The notes under the pieces were generated by a model. The model was not told the origin of the DNA. It was given only the letters and a program-made list of their open reading frames with translations, and made no database searches. Both the position numbers and the translations under genes were made by a program. Below, one piece after another: positions 54,003 through 63,939 of a stretch of DNA of 64,000 nucleotides. Each line of letters starts with the position of its first letter. Within the stretch, counting starts at the first letter, position 1. Origin of the DNA: JAHDDH01 sp963922775 (GTDB lineage: Bacteria; Bacteroidota; Bacteroidia; Cytophagales; Amoebophilaceae); assembly GCA_963922775.1 (NCBI GenBank), contig CAWUJG010000002.1, positions 13,147 to 77,146 on the forward strand, in the 5' to 3' direction.

Positions 54003-54536
54003 ATGAAAATATCTCAAAAGCATACTATTGTTAAACAATTAACAACAGAATTGCAGCAAGCTAAATGTTTTTACGTTTTAGATGCAGAAGGACTAACCGT
54101 TTCTCAGGTTAACTATCTTCGTAAGTTATGTTTTGAAAAAAATATTGTGTACAAAGTGGTAAAAAATACATTAATTAAAAAGGCATTGGCTAATTTGAAT
54201 ATGCATGAAAAATATGCTGAATTTGTACATCATGTTTTAAAAAATTTTTCAGGCATAATGTTGGTGCAGTCTATTGATGCAATGCCAGCAAAAATTATAC
54301 AACAATTTCGTAAAGAAAATAATACTGAAAAACCACTTTTAAAAGGAGCATCAATAGATCATGATGTATTTATTGGTGATGAACAGCTTAATATACTGAG
54401 TAAATTAAAAACAAAAGAAGAGCTGGTAGCTGATCTTATTACTTTATTAAAAAATCCTGTACAAAATGTACTAGGAGCATTACATGGTAGCCAAAATGAT
54501 TTAATGGCTATCTTGAAAACTTTATCTGAAAAATAA
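54003..54536 (+). CDS. rplJ: 50S ribosomal protein L10 (uL10)
   Basis: Stalk base that binds L7/L12 dimers and 23S. The 177 residues include VTVSQ-like YFCLDAEGLTVSQVNYLRK region near 22-42, FSGIMLVQS and a C-terminal helix for L12. In E. coli L10 regulates rplJL; no leader is available because rplA ends one base upstream. Confidence 0.94.
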   Translation: MKISQKHTIVKQLTTELQQAKCFYVLDAEGLTVSQVNYLRKLCFEKNIVYKVVKNTLIKKALANLNMHEKYAEFVHHVLKNFSGIMLVQSIDAMPAKIIQQFRKENNTEKPLLKGASIDHDVFIGDEQLNILSKLKTKEELVADLITLLKNPVQNVLGALHGSQNDLMAILKTLSEK

Positions 54537-54570
54537 ACTTTATTAATATCTTATCTTTAAAACTTTATAT

Positions 54571-54945
54571 ATGACAAATCTCAAAGAATATGCAGAAAAA
54601 TTAGTGAATTTAAGCGTTAAAGAAGTAAATGAATTAGCCGAAATACTAAAAAAAGACTATGGAATTGAGCCTGCTGCTGCTCCTATGGTTATGCAAGGAA
54701 GCATGGAAGGTGTACAAGAAAGTAAAGAAGAAAAAACAAGCTTTGATGTAATACTAAAATCTGCAGGAGCAAAAAAATTAGCAATAGTAAAAACTGTAAA
54801 AGAAATTACAGGTCTAGGGCTTAAAGATGCCAAAGATTTAGTAGATAGTGCACCTAAACCTATAAAAGAGGGTGTTACTAAAGAAGATGCAGAAACACTA
54901 AAAAGTAAATTAGAAGAAAATGGTGCTGAAGTTGAGTTAAAATAA
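54571..54945 (+). CDS. rplL: 50S ribosomal protein L7/L12 (bL12)
   Basis: Flexible stalk protein recruiting translation factors. The 124 residues have an N-terminal dimerisation helix, an acidic/Ala linker and the C-terminal domain with KEITGLGLKDAKDLVDSAP. Followed by a strong hairpin before rpoB. Confidence 0.97.
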   Translation: MTNLKEYAEKLVNLSVKEVNELAEILKKDYGIEPAAAPMVMQGSMEGVQESKEEKTSFDVILKSAGAKKLAIVKTVKEITGLGLKDAKDLVDSAPKPIKEGVTKEDAETLKSKLEENGAEVELK

Positions 54946-54961
54946 GCTATTTTATCTTATT

Positions 54962-54995
54962 GCAGTAAAAGATTTTTTTCTTTTACTGCTTTTTT
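54962..54995 (+). terminator. Strong hairpin with T-run between rplL and rpoB
   Basis: GCAGTAAAAGA (54962-54972) and TCTTTTACTGC (54979-54989) form a perfect 11-bp stem over a six-T loop, followed by six T (54990-54995). It starts 16 bases after the rplL stop and is the clearest intrinsic terminator in the window. It sits where many bacteria have a partial terminator that sets rpoBC below rplL. Confidence 0.85.
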
Positions 54996-55038
54996 AATTA
55001 TATAAAAATTAGAATTATTTATTCTTTCTATTGCAAAG

Positions 55039-58000
55039 ATGCATCCAATGGATAAACTTTACCAAGATAACAAACGGATTGATTTTACATCAAAATCCTC
55101 ACTAATAGATTACCCACATCTTTTAGCTATACAAAGACAGTCATTTCATCAGTTTTTTTGTCTTGGCACAAAGACAGAAGAAAAAAAAAATGAAAATTTG
55201 TATAAACTTTTTAAGGAAAAGTTTCCCATTAAAGACTCAAAAAATAATCTTACATTAGATTTTATAGATTATACATTAGATCCTCCAAAACACTCTCCTA
55301 AAGAATGTATTCATCTTGGTATTACTTATGCTGTTACATTAAAAGTAAGGCTACAATTATTGTATAATGATATAGATCAGGGAGAGTTTAAAAAAATAGA
55401 AAAAAGCGTTTTTTTTGGTAATATACCCTATATTACAGATCAATGTTCTTTTGTTGTAAATGGTATAGAAAGAGCCATAGTATCACAGTTACATAGATCA
55501 CCCGGTGTCTTTTTTACACAAAATAAACATGCTAATGGTACTACATTACATTCAGCACGTATCATACCTGCACAAGGATCTTGGATAGAATTTGCTACTG
55601 ATGCATATCATATCATGTATGCCTACATAGAGAGAAAAAAAAAAATTCCTATTACTACGCTGTTACGTGTAATTGGTTATGATACAGATCAAAAAATATT
55701 AACCCTTTTTTCATTAGCAGAAGAAGTAAATCTTACTAAAAAAAATATAAAAAAATATCTTGGAAGAAAATTTGCTGGTAGAGTATTGAAGTCATGGGTA
55801 GAAGATTTTGTAGATGAAGAAACTGGAGAAGTAATTCCTATTACACGAAAAGAAATTATTATAGAACGAGACGAAGAATTTACTGAAGAACATATAGAAA
55901 AAATACAAAAAGAAGATATAAAAAAAGTATTACTTAAGCGTAATGATATTGATACCTCAGATTATGCTCTTATCTACAATACTTTAATAAAAGACCCTAC
56001 AAATAATGAAAAAGAAGCTGTAGAATATATCTATAGACAAGTAAAAAATATAGATCCTCCAGATGAGCAAACAGCTTATGAAATTGTAAATAACATATTT
56101 TTTAGCAATAGAAAATATGATCTGGGAGAAGCGGGAAGATATAAGATCAATAAAAAACTTAAACTAAATACGCCCAATGATGCAAGAGTGCTTAGTAAAG
56201 AAGATATTATAGCCATTGTACGATATCTTATTGATTTGAAAAATGCTAAAGTATCTGTAGATGATATAGATCATCTTGGCAATAGGCGTGTAAGAACTGT
56301 TGGTGAGCAGATATATAATCAATTTAGTATAGGGCTATCTCGCATGTCTCGTATAATACAAGAAAGACTTGAAATGCGTGATATAGAGAATTTAACGCCG
56401 AGTGATCTTATTAATGCTCGATCTTTGATATCTGCTATAAATACTTTTTTTGCTACTAATCCTCTTTCACAGTTTATGGATCAGGTGAATCCACTTGCTG
56501 AAGTTACACACAAAAGGCGGATATCTGCTCTGGGGCCCGGAGGACTATCAAAAGATAGAGCAGGATTTGAAGTTCGAGATATTCATTATACTCATTATGG
56601 ACGCCTATGTACTATAGAAACTCCTGAAGGTCCTAATATAGGACTTATTTCCTCTTTATGCCTATATGCTAAAATTAATAGTATGGGCTTTATAGAAACT
56701 CCCTATAAAAAAGTAAAAGAAGGTACCATAGATATGCAAGATACACCTGTATATATGACAGCAGAAGATGAAATATCTTGTAATATAGCGCAATTTAATT
56801 CTCCAACAAATGGAAATTTTAGCTTTGTTGGAGAAAAAATAAAAGCAAGAAAAGATGGTGATTTGTTATTTATAGAAAAAGATGATATCAACTATACTGA
56901 TGTAGCACCTAATCAAATTGTTTCTGTAGCTGCTGCCTTGATACCATTTTTAGAACATGATGATCCTAGTAGGGCTTTGATGGGATCTAATATGCAACGT
57001 CAGGCTGTTCCTTTACTATATCCAGAGGCACCTATTGTAGGTACAGGGCTTGAAAAGCATGTTGCACAAGATTTTGAAGGCTTAATTAAAGCAGAAAAAG
57101 ACGGTGTAGTAACATATGTAGATGCTAAAAATATTATTATAGAATATAATGTTTCTTTTGAAGAAAAAATTGCATCTTTTAACGATTTTACTGTAGTCTA
57201 TTCTCTAGACAAGTTTCGGAAAACCAATCAAGAAACATGTATTAACTTAAAACCTATTGTATCCAAAGGAGATAGGGTATATGCTGGTCAAGTATTATGT
57301 GAAGGATATGCTACACAAAGAGGTGAGCTGGCCTTAGGAAAAAATCTACAAGTAGCCTTTATGTCATGGCAGGGTTATAATTTTGAAGATGCTATAGTAA
57401 TATCTGAAAGAGTGGTAAAAGAAGATATATTTACCTCATTGCATATTGAAGAGTTTAGCATAGACATCCGTGATACTAAGATAGGCCAAGAAGAATTTAC
57501 TGCAGAAATACCTAGCCTAAGTGAAGTAGCTATTAAAAATTTAGATGAAAATGGTATGGTAAAAATAGGTACACGCATTAAGCCTGGAGATATTTTAATT
57601 GGTAAAATTACGCCAAGAGAAAAGTTAGATGTTAAGCCAGAAGAAAAGCTTTTAGAAGCTATATTTGGGCCTAAAGCAGGTAATGTAAAAGATAATTCAC
57701 TCATAGCTCCTGCATCTACAGAAGGCACTGTTATAGACATAAAATTATTTACTAATAAATATAAAAAAGAAAAAATTACACGAAAACAAATTAAAAAAGA
57801 AGTTGCTCTTTTTGCAAAAAAGTATGCTAAAGAATTGATAAAGCTAAGAATAATATTGGTAGAAAAATTAGATACTGTATTGCAAGGAAAAAAATCATTA
57901 GGTGTATACCATAATTTAGGTGAAGAAATTATAGGTAAAGGCATTTTGTTTAACCAAGAGGTGCTAATGCAACATTTGTTTCCAAGTAACAATTCCTATG

Positions 58001-58923
58001 TTGATGAAAAAACCTATGCTGTGCCAGAAGAAGCAGATTTTATCCATGATATTATTACTCAATCATGGGTAGAAGAAGAAGAAAAAAATGTACTTATAGC
58101 AAAAATTTTAGATAACTATCAAGAAAAGAAAAGTAAGCTAGGAAGTGAATTCAAAAGAAAGAAATTTAATTTAGAAGTAGGTGATGAGCTACCTGCTGGT
58201 ATCATTCAACTTGCCAAATTATATGTTATTAAAAAGCGTAAGCTTAAAGTTGGAGATAAAATGGCTGGACGTCATGGAAATAAAGGTGTAGTTTCTAAAG
58301 TAGTGCGAGAAGAAGATATGCCATTTTTAGAAGATGGTACGCCTATAGATATTATTTTGAATCCACTTGGTGTGCCTTCTAGAATGAACTTAGGACAAAT
58401 TTATGAAACAGTTTTAGGATGGGCAGGATTAAAATTAAATGAACAATATAAAGTACCTATATTTGCTGGAGCTACTATAGAGCAAATTAACCATAAATTA
58501 GTACAAGCCAAACTACCTTCTTTAGGTAGAACAGATTTATACGATGGTATATCAGGTAAAAAATTTGACCAAAAAGTTACTGTAGGAGTTATTTATATGC
58601 TTAAGCTCAACCATCTTATTGAAGATAAAATGCATGCTCGTTCTATAGGACCTTATTCATTAATTACACAACAGCCACTAGGAGGTAAATCTCAGTTTGG
58701 AGGACAAAGAGTAGGAGAAATGGAAGTATGGGCATTAGAAGCTTATGGTGCTGCTCATATTTTACAAGAAATGCTTACTGTAAAGTCTGATGATATAGAA
58801 GGAAGAAGAAAAACATACGAAGCTTTAGTAAAAGGAGAAAATACACCCATAGCTAATCCACCAGAATCTTTTAATGTTTTGATAAATGAACTCAGAAGTC
58901 TTGGTTTATCCATTACATTTTAA
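55039..58923 (+). CDS. rpoB: RNA polymerase beta subunit
   Basis: Catalytic subunit of RNA polymerase. The 1294 residues show the rifampicin-region segment FFATNPLSQFMDQVNPLAEV and RRISALGPGGLSKDRAG, VRDIHYTHYGRLCTIETPEG, and the C-terminal QPLGGKSQFGGQRVGEMEVW and GRRKTYEALVKGE. The rifampicin region reads wild-type-like (S-Q-F-M-D-Q, H-K-R-R). A 205-codon antisense frame inside it is not a gene. Confidence 0.98.
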   Translation: MHPMDKLYQDNKRIDFTSKSSLIDYPHLLAIQRQSFHQFFCLGTKTEEKKNENLYKLFKEKFPIKDSKNNLTLDFIDYTLDPPKHSPKECIHLGITYAVTLKVRLQLLYNDIDQGEFKKIEKSVFFGNIPYITDQCSFVVNGIERAIVSQLHRSPGVFFTQNKHANGTTLHSARIIPAQGSWIEFATDAYHIMYAYIERKKKIPITTLLRVIGYDTDQKILTLFSLAEEVNLTKKNIKKYLGRKFAGRVLKSWVEDFVDEETGEVIPITRKEIIIERDEEFTEEHIEKIQKEDIKKVLLKRNDIDTSDYALIYNTLIKDPTNNEKEAVEYIYRQVKNIDPPDEQTAYEIVNNIFFSNRKYDLGEAGRYKINKKLKLNTPNDARVLSKEDIIAIVRYLIDLKNAKVSVDDIDHLGNRRVRTVGEQIYNQFSIGLSRMSRIIQERLEMRDIENLTPSDLINARSLISAINTFFATNPLSQFMDQVNPLAEVTHKRRISALGPGGLSKDRAGFEVRDIHYTHYGRLCTIETPEGPNIGLISSLCLYAKINSMGFIETPYKKVKEGTIDMQDTPVYMTAEDEISCNIAQFNSPTNGNFSFVGEKIKARKDGDLLFIEKDDINYTDVAPNQIVSVAAALIPFLEHDDPSRALMGSNMQRQAVPLLYPEAPIVGTGLEKHVAQDFEGLIKAEKDGVVTYVDAKNIIIEYNVSFEEKIASFNDFTVVYSLDKFRKTNQETCINLKPIVSKGDRVYAGQVLCEGYATQRGELALGKNLQVAFMSWQGYNFEDAIVISERVVKEDIFTSLHIEEFSIDIRDTKIGQEEFTAEIPSLSEVAIKNLDENGMVKIGTRIKPGDILIGKITPREKLDVKPEEKLLEAIFGPKAGNVKDNSLIAPASTEGTVIDIKLFTNKYKKEKITRKQIKKEVALFAKKYAKELIKLRIILVEKLDTVLQGKKSLGVYHNLGEEIIGKGILFNQEVLMQHLFPSNNSYVDEKTYAVPEEADFIHDIITQSWVEEEEKNVLIAKILDNYQEKKSKLGSEFKRKKFNLEVGDELPAGIIQLAKLYVIKKRKLKVGDKMAGRHGNKGVVSKVVREEDMPFLEDGTPIDIILNPLGVPSRMNLGQIYETVLGWAGLKLNEQYKVPIFAGATIEQINHKLVQAKLPSLGRTDLYDGISGKKFDQKVTVGVIYMLKLNHLIEDKMHARSIGPYSLITQQPLGGKSQFGGQRVGEMEVWALEAYGAAHILQEMLTVKSDDIEGRRKTYEALVKGENTPIANPPESFNVLINELRSLGLSITF

Positions 58924-58982
58924 GTAATCTATTAAAATTTTATTGCTTATCAGATTTAAAATAATCTTAACTATCTTAATAA

Positions 58983-61900
58983 ATGCTAATAAAAAAAAAA
59001 AAAGATCCTAAAATTTTTTCAAAAATTACCATCAGCATTGCCTCTCCAGAGGCTATTTTAGAACGTTCTTATGGAGAAGTTACACAACCAGAAACTATTA
59101 ATTATAGGACATACTTACCTGAAATGGGTGGCCTTTTTTGTGAAAGAATTTTTGGTCCTAAAAAAGATTGGGAGTGTCATTGTGGAAAATATAAACGCAT
59201 TAGATATCAAGGCATTATTTGTGATAAATGTGGGGTTGAAGTAACAGAAAAAAAAATACGTAGAGAACGTATGGGGCATATAAAATTAGTAGTACCCATT
59301 GTACACATCTGGTACTTTAGATCGTTACCTAATAAAATAGGCTATTTATTAGGTTTGCCTACTAAAAAATTAGATCAAATTATATATTATGAACGCTATA
59401 TTGTGGTTCAACCAGGTATTTTAGCTGATGAAGGGCTTAAAACACTTGACTTTCTTAATGAAGAAAGTTACGAAGAAGTTTTGGCAAAGCTTCCTAAAGA
59501 AAATCAATATCTTTCTGATGATGATCCTAACAAATGCATTATTGCTATGGGAGGAGAAGCCATTAAAAAACTTTTACAAAAAATAGATCTAGATAAGCTT
59601 TCTAGCCAACTGCGCTATCAATCTCTATATGATACTGCTCAACAAAGAAAAGCAGATGCACTTAAAAGGCTAAAAGTAGTAGAAATTTTTCGAGAAGCAC
59701 GTCAAAAAAGATTAAGCCAACCAGAGTGGATGGTACTTCATATCTTACCAGTTATCCCTCCTGATCTTCGTCCTTTAGTTGCATTAGATGGAGGAAAGTT
59801 TGCTACAGCAGATTTGAATGATCTCTATAGAAAAGTGATTATTAGAAATAACAGACTGCAAAAATTAATAGATAAGAAAGCCCCTGAAGTAATTTTGAGA
59901 AATGAAAAAAGGATGCTGCAAGAAGCTGTTGACTCTTTATTTGATAATTCTAAAAAAGCTAATACTGTAATTGGTGACTCTAGCAAACAACTAAAATCTT
60001 TAAGTGATTTATTAAAAGGTAAACAAGGTAGATTTAGGCAAAATTTATTGGGAAAAAGAGTAGACTATTCTGGTAGATCTGTCATTGTAGTAGGTCCTCA
60101 ACTCAAATTGCATGAATGTGGACTTCCTAAAGAAATGGCTGCAGAACTTTTTAAGCCTTTTATTATTCGAAGACTGATAGAGAGAGGAATGGTAAAAACA
60201 GTAAAATTTGCTAAAAAATTGATAGAACAAAAGCTTCCTGTTATTTGGGATATCTTAGAAAAAATATTGCCAGGTCATCCAGTCCTTTTAAACCGTGCTC
60301 CTACATTGCATAAGTTGGGTATACAGTCCTTTCAGCCCAAACTTATTGAAGGGAAAGCCATACAATTGCATCCACTAGTATGTACAGCTTTTAATGCAGA
60401 CTTTGATGGAGACCAGATGGCTGTACATGTACCCCTAAGTCAAGAAGCTATTGCTGAAGCTAGTTTACTTTTACTTTCTTCCCATAATATTTTAAATCCT
60501 GCCAATGGTATGCCTATTACTGTACCCTCTAAAGATATGCTTTTAGGATTATATTATTTAACAAAAGGAAGAAAGAGTACGCCAGATCATGTAGTAAAAG
60601 GTGAAGGTATGGTATTTTCTTCTTCTGAAGAAGTTATGATAGCACTTGATAATGAAAAAGTATCTCAGCATGCCCATATTAAGGTGAAAGTAAAGATACT
60701 TAATAAAGATGACCAGTTAGAAGAAAAAATGTTAGATACTGTAGTAGGTAGAGTAGTATTTAACCAGTATGTTCCTAACAAACTAGGGTTTATTAATGAA
60801 TTATTAACTAATAAAAATTTACAAGCTATTGCAGCAAAAATATATCAAAAAACAGGTATAGAATGTACTGTACAATTTTTAGATGATATAAAAACTTTAG
60901 GATTTCAATCCACACATAATGGGGGTCTTACCATGTCTTTAGCAGACATTAAAATTCCTGCTATGAAAAAAGGCCTAGTGCAAGAAGCACAAAAAGAGGT
61001 TTCTGGTATTTGGAATAACTATTTGATGGGTCTTATTACTGATAATGAACGCTATAATCAGGTTATTGACACTTGGACACGTACCAGTAACAAAATTACA
61101 GAACATTTAATGTGTGATTTAGAACAAGACCAAGGTGGATTTAATTCCATTTTTATGATGATGCACTCTGGAGCTAGAGGATCTAGAGAGCAAGCCAGGC
61201 AGCTGGGCGGTATGCGTGGATTGATGGCTAAGCCTCAAAAAAATTTAAGAGGAGGTGTAGGAGAAATTATTGAAAATCCTATTCTTTCTAACTTTAAAGA
61301 AGGTATAGATGTATTAGAATATTTTATTGCTACACATGGTGCAAGAAAAGGACTAGCAGATACTGCCTTAAAAACAGCTGATGCAGGCTATTTAACAAGA
61401 AGGTTGGTAGATGTAGCACAAGATGTTATTGTAAATGAAGAAGATTGTGGTACTTTAAAAGGAATATATATTACTGCTCTTAAAGAAAATGAAGAAATAA
61501 TAGAAAGTCTTTCCTTAAGAATACTAGGACGTGTAACTACAAGTGATATTACTCATCCTATTACTAAAGATATTATTATTTCTTGTGGACAGCTTATTAA
61601 TGAAGCTATAGCAGAAAAAATAGATCAGTCAGGTATTGAACAAGTAGAAGTACGTTCTGTGCTTACTTGTGAATCTTTAAAAGGTGTTTGTTGTAAATGC
61701 TATGGATATGATATTGGTAAAGGAAAGCTAGTGCAGCTTGGTGATACTATAGGTGTAATGGCTGCCCAATCTATTGGTGAACCAGGTACTCAGCTTACAT
61801 TACGTACTTTTCATGTAGGAGGTACAGCATCTAATATTGCCGTAGAATCTAAATTGTATGCCAAATTTGACGGAAAAGTTATGTTTGGAGATATAAAAAG

Positions 61901-63245
61901 TATAGAAAGAATTAATAAACAAGAAGAAAAAGAATGGGTAGTTTTTGACCGTTTAGGAGAAATCAAAATATTAGAAGGTAATAAGGTACTCAGCACAAAC
62001 CATATTCCTTATGGATCTATATTAAAAATACATGAAGAACAAAATGTGAAAAAAGGAGAAGAACTATGTAGCTGGGATCCATATAATGCTGTTATTATTT
62101 CTACAGTATCTGGTACTATAATCTATGAAGCTTTAGAAGAAAATATTACTTATAAGCAAGAATATGATGAACAGACTGGATTTATTGAAAAAATAATTAT
62201 TGAATCTAAAGATAAAATAAAAAATCCAAGTATTTTAGTACAAACAGATACAGAAAAAGTAGCTTATCCTCTTCCTGTAGGTGCACATCTAATTGTGAAT
62301 GAAAAAGACAATATTCATGCTGGAGATATTCTTGTAAAAATACCAAGAAACCTAAGCAAATCAGGAGATATTACAGGAGGCCTTCCAAGAATTACTGAGC
62401 TTTTTGAGATGCGTAATTCATCTAGCACTGCAGCTATTGTTGCTACTATAGATGGTGTAGTAAAGTATGGAAAAATTAAGCGCAATAGCAGAGAAGTTAT
62501 TATTGAATCTAAAGAAGGGAATAAAGTAAAACATAGTATTCCACTTTCAAAACATATTTTAGTACAAGATCAAGACTATGTTAATGCTGGACAGGCTCTT
62601 ACTGATGGTATTATTACTGTGTCTGATATTTTGGCTATACAAGGAATACAAGCTGTACAAGCTTATTTAGTTAGCGAAATTCAGGCTGTATATCGTTTAC
62701 AAGGTGTAAAAATAGATGATAGGCATATTGAAGTAATTGTAAGACAGATGATGCAAAAGGTAGAGGTAATATATGGAGGAGATACTAGCTTATTACACAG
62801 CCAAATATTAACTAAAAATGAATTTAAAGATGAAAATGAACGCATAAGAAAGTGTAGTGTAGTTACAGATCCTGGAGGATCAAATAATTTTTCTACAGGA
62901 CAACTAGTTTCATTAGAAGAGCTTCATTATGAAAATGCAATTTTAGCTAAAGATAATTTAGAACTAGTACAGACTAGAAAAGTACGTTCTGCAGTAGTAA
63001 AGCCTATATTACAGGGTATTACCAAGGCCTCTTTAGGCACTAATAGTTTTTTATCTGCAGCTTCTTTTCAGGAAACCAATAAAGTATTGAGTATAGCAGC
63101 TATGCAAGCTAAAACAGATCATTTAAAAGGTTTAAAAGAGAATGTTATTGTAGGTGGGTTAATTAAAGCAGGTACTGGTAATAGAGCATTTAAAAGTTTA
63201 CTAGTAGGTTCTAAGGCAGAGTATAAAAAACTTAAATCAAAATAG
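58983..63245 (+). CDS. rpoC: RNA polymerase beta' subunit
   Basis: Catalytic subunit carrying the active-site magnesium. The 1420 residues have the N-terminal zinc site C65, C67, C80, C83, NADFDGDQ at 471-478 (Asp 473, 475, 477), the second zinc site C822, C896, C903, C906, and the trigger-loop/jaw region with AAQSIGEPGTQLTLRTFHVG. The end region carries FLSAASFQETNKVL. Sixty bases after rpoB. Confidence 0.98.
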   Translation: MLIKKKKDPKIFSKITISIASPEAILERSYGEVTQPETINYRTYLPEMGGLFCERIFGPKKDWECHCGKYKRIRYQGIICDKCGVEVTEKKIRRERMGHIKLVVPIVHIWYFRSLPNKIGYLLGLPTKKLDQIIYYERYIVVQPGILADEGLKTLDFLNEESYEEVLAKLPKENQYLSDDDPNKCIIAMGGEAIKKLLQKIDLDKLSSQLRYQSLYDTAQQRKADALKRLKVVEIFREARQKRLSQPEWMVLHILPVIPPDLRPLVALDGGKFATADLNDLYRKVIIRNNRLQKLIDKKAPEVILRNEKRMLQEAVDSLFDNSKKANTVIGDSSKQLKSLSDLLKGKQGRFRQNLLGKRVDYSGRSVIVVGPQLKLHECGLPKEMAAELFKPFIIRRLIERGMVKTVKFAKKLIEQKLPVIWDILEKILPGHPVLLNRAPTLHKLGIQSFQPKLIEGKAIQLHPLVCTAFNADFDGDQMAVHVPLSQEAIAEASLLLLSSHNILNPANGMPITVPSKDMLLGLYYLTKGRKSTPDHVVKGEGMVFSSSEEVMIALDNEKVSQHAHIKVKVKILNKDDQLEEKMLDTVVGRVVFNQYVPNKLGFINELLTNKNLQAIAAKIYQKTGIECTVQFLDDIKTLGFQSTHNGGLTMSLADIKIPAMKKGLVQEAQKEVSGIWNNYLMGLITDNERYNQVIDTWTRTSNKITEHLMCDLEQDQGGFNSIFMMMHSGARGSREQARQLGGMRGLMAKPQKNLRGGVGEIIENPILSNFKEGIDVLEYFIATHGARKGLADTALKTADAGYLTRRLVDVAQDVIVNEEDCGTLKGIYITALKENEEIIESLSLRILGRVTTSDITHPITKDIIISCGQLINEAIAEKIDQSGIEQVEVRSVLTCESLKGVCCKCYGYDIGKGKLVQLGDTIGVMAAQSIGEPGTQLTLRTFHVGGTASNIAVESKLYAKFDGKVMFGDIKSIERINKQEEKEWVVFDRLGEIKILEGNKVLSTNHIPYGSILKIHEEQNVKKGEELCSWDPYNAVIISTVSGTIIYEALEENITYKQEYDEQTGFIEKIIIESKDKIKNPSILVQTDTEKVAYPLPVGAHLIVNEKDNIHAGDILVKIPRNLSKSGDITGGLPRITELFEMRNSSSTAAIVATIDGVVKYGKIKRNSREVIIESKEGNKVKHSIPLSKHILVQDQDYVNAGQALTDGIITVSDILAIQGIQAVQAYLVSEIQAVYRLQGVKIDDRHIEVIVRQMMQKVEVIYGGDTSLLHSQILTKNEFKDENERIRKCSVVTDPGGSNNFSTGQLVSLEELHYENAILAKDNLELVQTRKVRSAVVKPILQGITKASLGTNSFLSAASFQETNKVLSIAAMQAKTDHLKGLKENVIVGGLIKAGTGNRAFKSLLVGSKAEYKKLKSK

Positions 63246-63562
63246 TAGGAGAATTTTTTTTTACAATTTAAAAGGATATATTTTTTTTCTTCTCTTACAT
63301 CTAAGAATAATTTGTAATTTAATTAATCCAAGAATTTTTAATGCATAGTATAATTATTGTTATTTCTAGCTATATTTTAACTAATTATTATACTTATGTA
63401 TTATTCAAATCTAAAATTATACAAGAATAGATAACAAAATTTAAATCTTTAAAAATTTAACATATTAATAAAATTTAAAAAATTTTAATTACGAAACTAA
63501 CAAATAAACTTTCTCATTATAAAAATCAGTACAAAAAAATAATATTATCTTTTAGTACTTAT
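63246..63562 (+). other. AT-rich gap after rpoC, 317 bp
   Basis: Contains T-runs at 63255-63262 and 63282-63289 but no clear stem before them, so no terminator is called. No open frame of note; its last 75 bases are an in-frame 5' extension of the exported-protein pseudogene, without an ATG. Confidence 0.5.
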
Positions 63563-63885
63563 ATGTTTATAGTATTATCTGCAAGAGCAGTAAAAGCAAA
63601 TAATGTGTATTATATTGACGGAATTCAAGGAAATATTGGAAATATTACTATTCAAAATAATATTCCTGTTTCTTCCAATGGAACCCAAATACAAGTATTT
63701 AATAGATTTCAACCTACAAATGGTAAACAATCTGATTGTATTAAATAACTGTACAACAGGTGCTGTAAATGTACCAGGATGGGATGTAGGCACATCTAGA
63801 AATGTAAATCTTGTAGGAAATACTAATGGGATCTAACAATAGGTATACAGGGACAATTACTCAATTAATTTATCAAGTTAAATAA
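63563..63885 (+). pseudogene. Small exported protein, broken by two frameshifts
   Basis: ATG 63563 gives the hydrophobic core of a signal peptide (MFIVLSARAVKA), then NNVYYIDGIQGNIGNITIQ up to GGK-type sequence near 63726, where the frame ends early at TAA. Removing one base near 63727-63730 continues as LIVLNNCTTGAVNVPGWDV to NTNG; a further one-base change at GGG (63829-63831) continues as SNNRYTGTITQLIYQVK to TAA 63883-63885. The combined protein of about 108 residues is Asn/Gly/Val-rich with strand-like pattern. Upstream codons (from 63488) extend the frame without ATG, so the true start may also be lost. Family unknown. Confidence 0.65.
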
Positions 63886-63939
63886 AAATTATTTTGTATA
63901 ATTTTTAGATTTAAATAAAATAGTTCAATTCTTTGTGTT

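Noticed and set aside
57375..57992. A 205-codon antisense frame inside rpoB
   Set aside because: Ser/Phe/Ile-rich translation is the mirror of conserved rpoB codons; no independent support.
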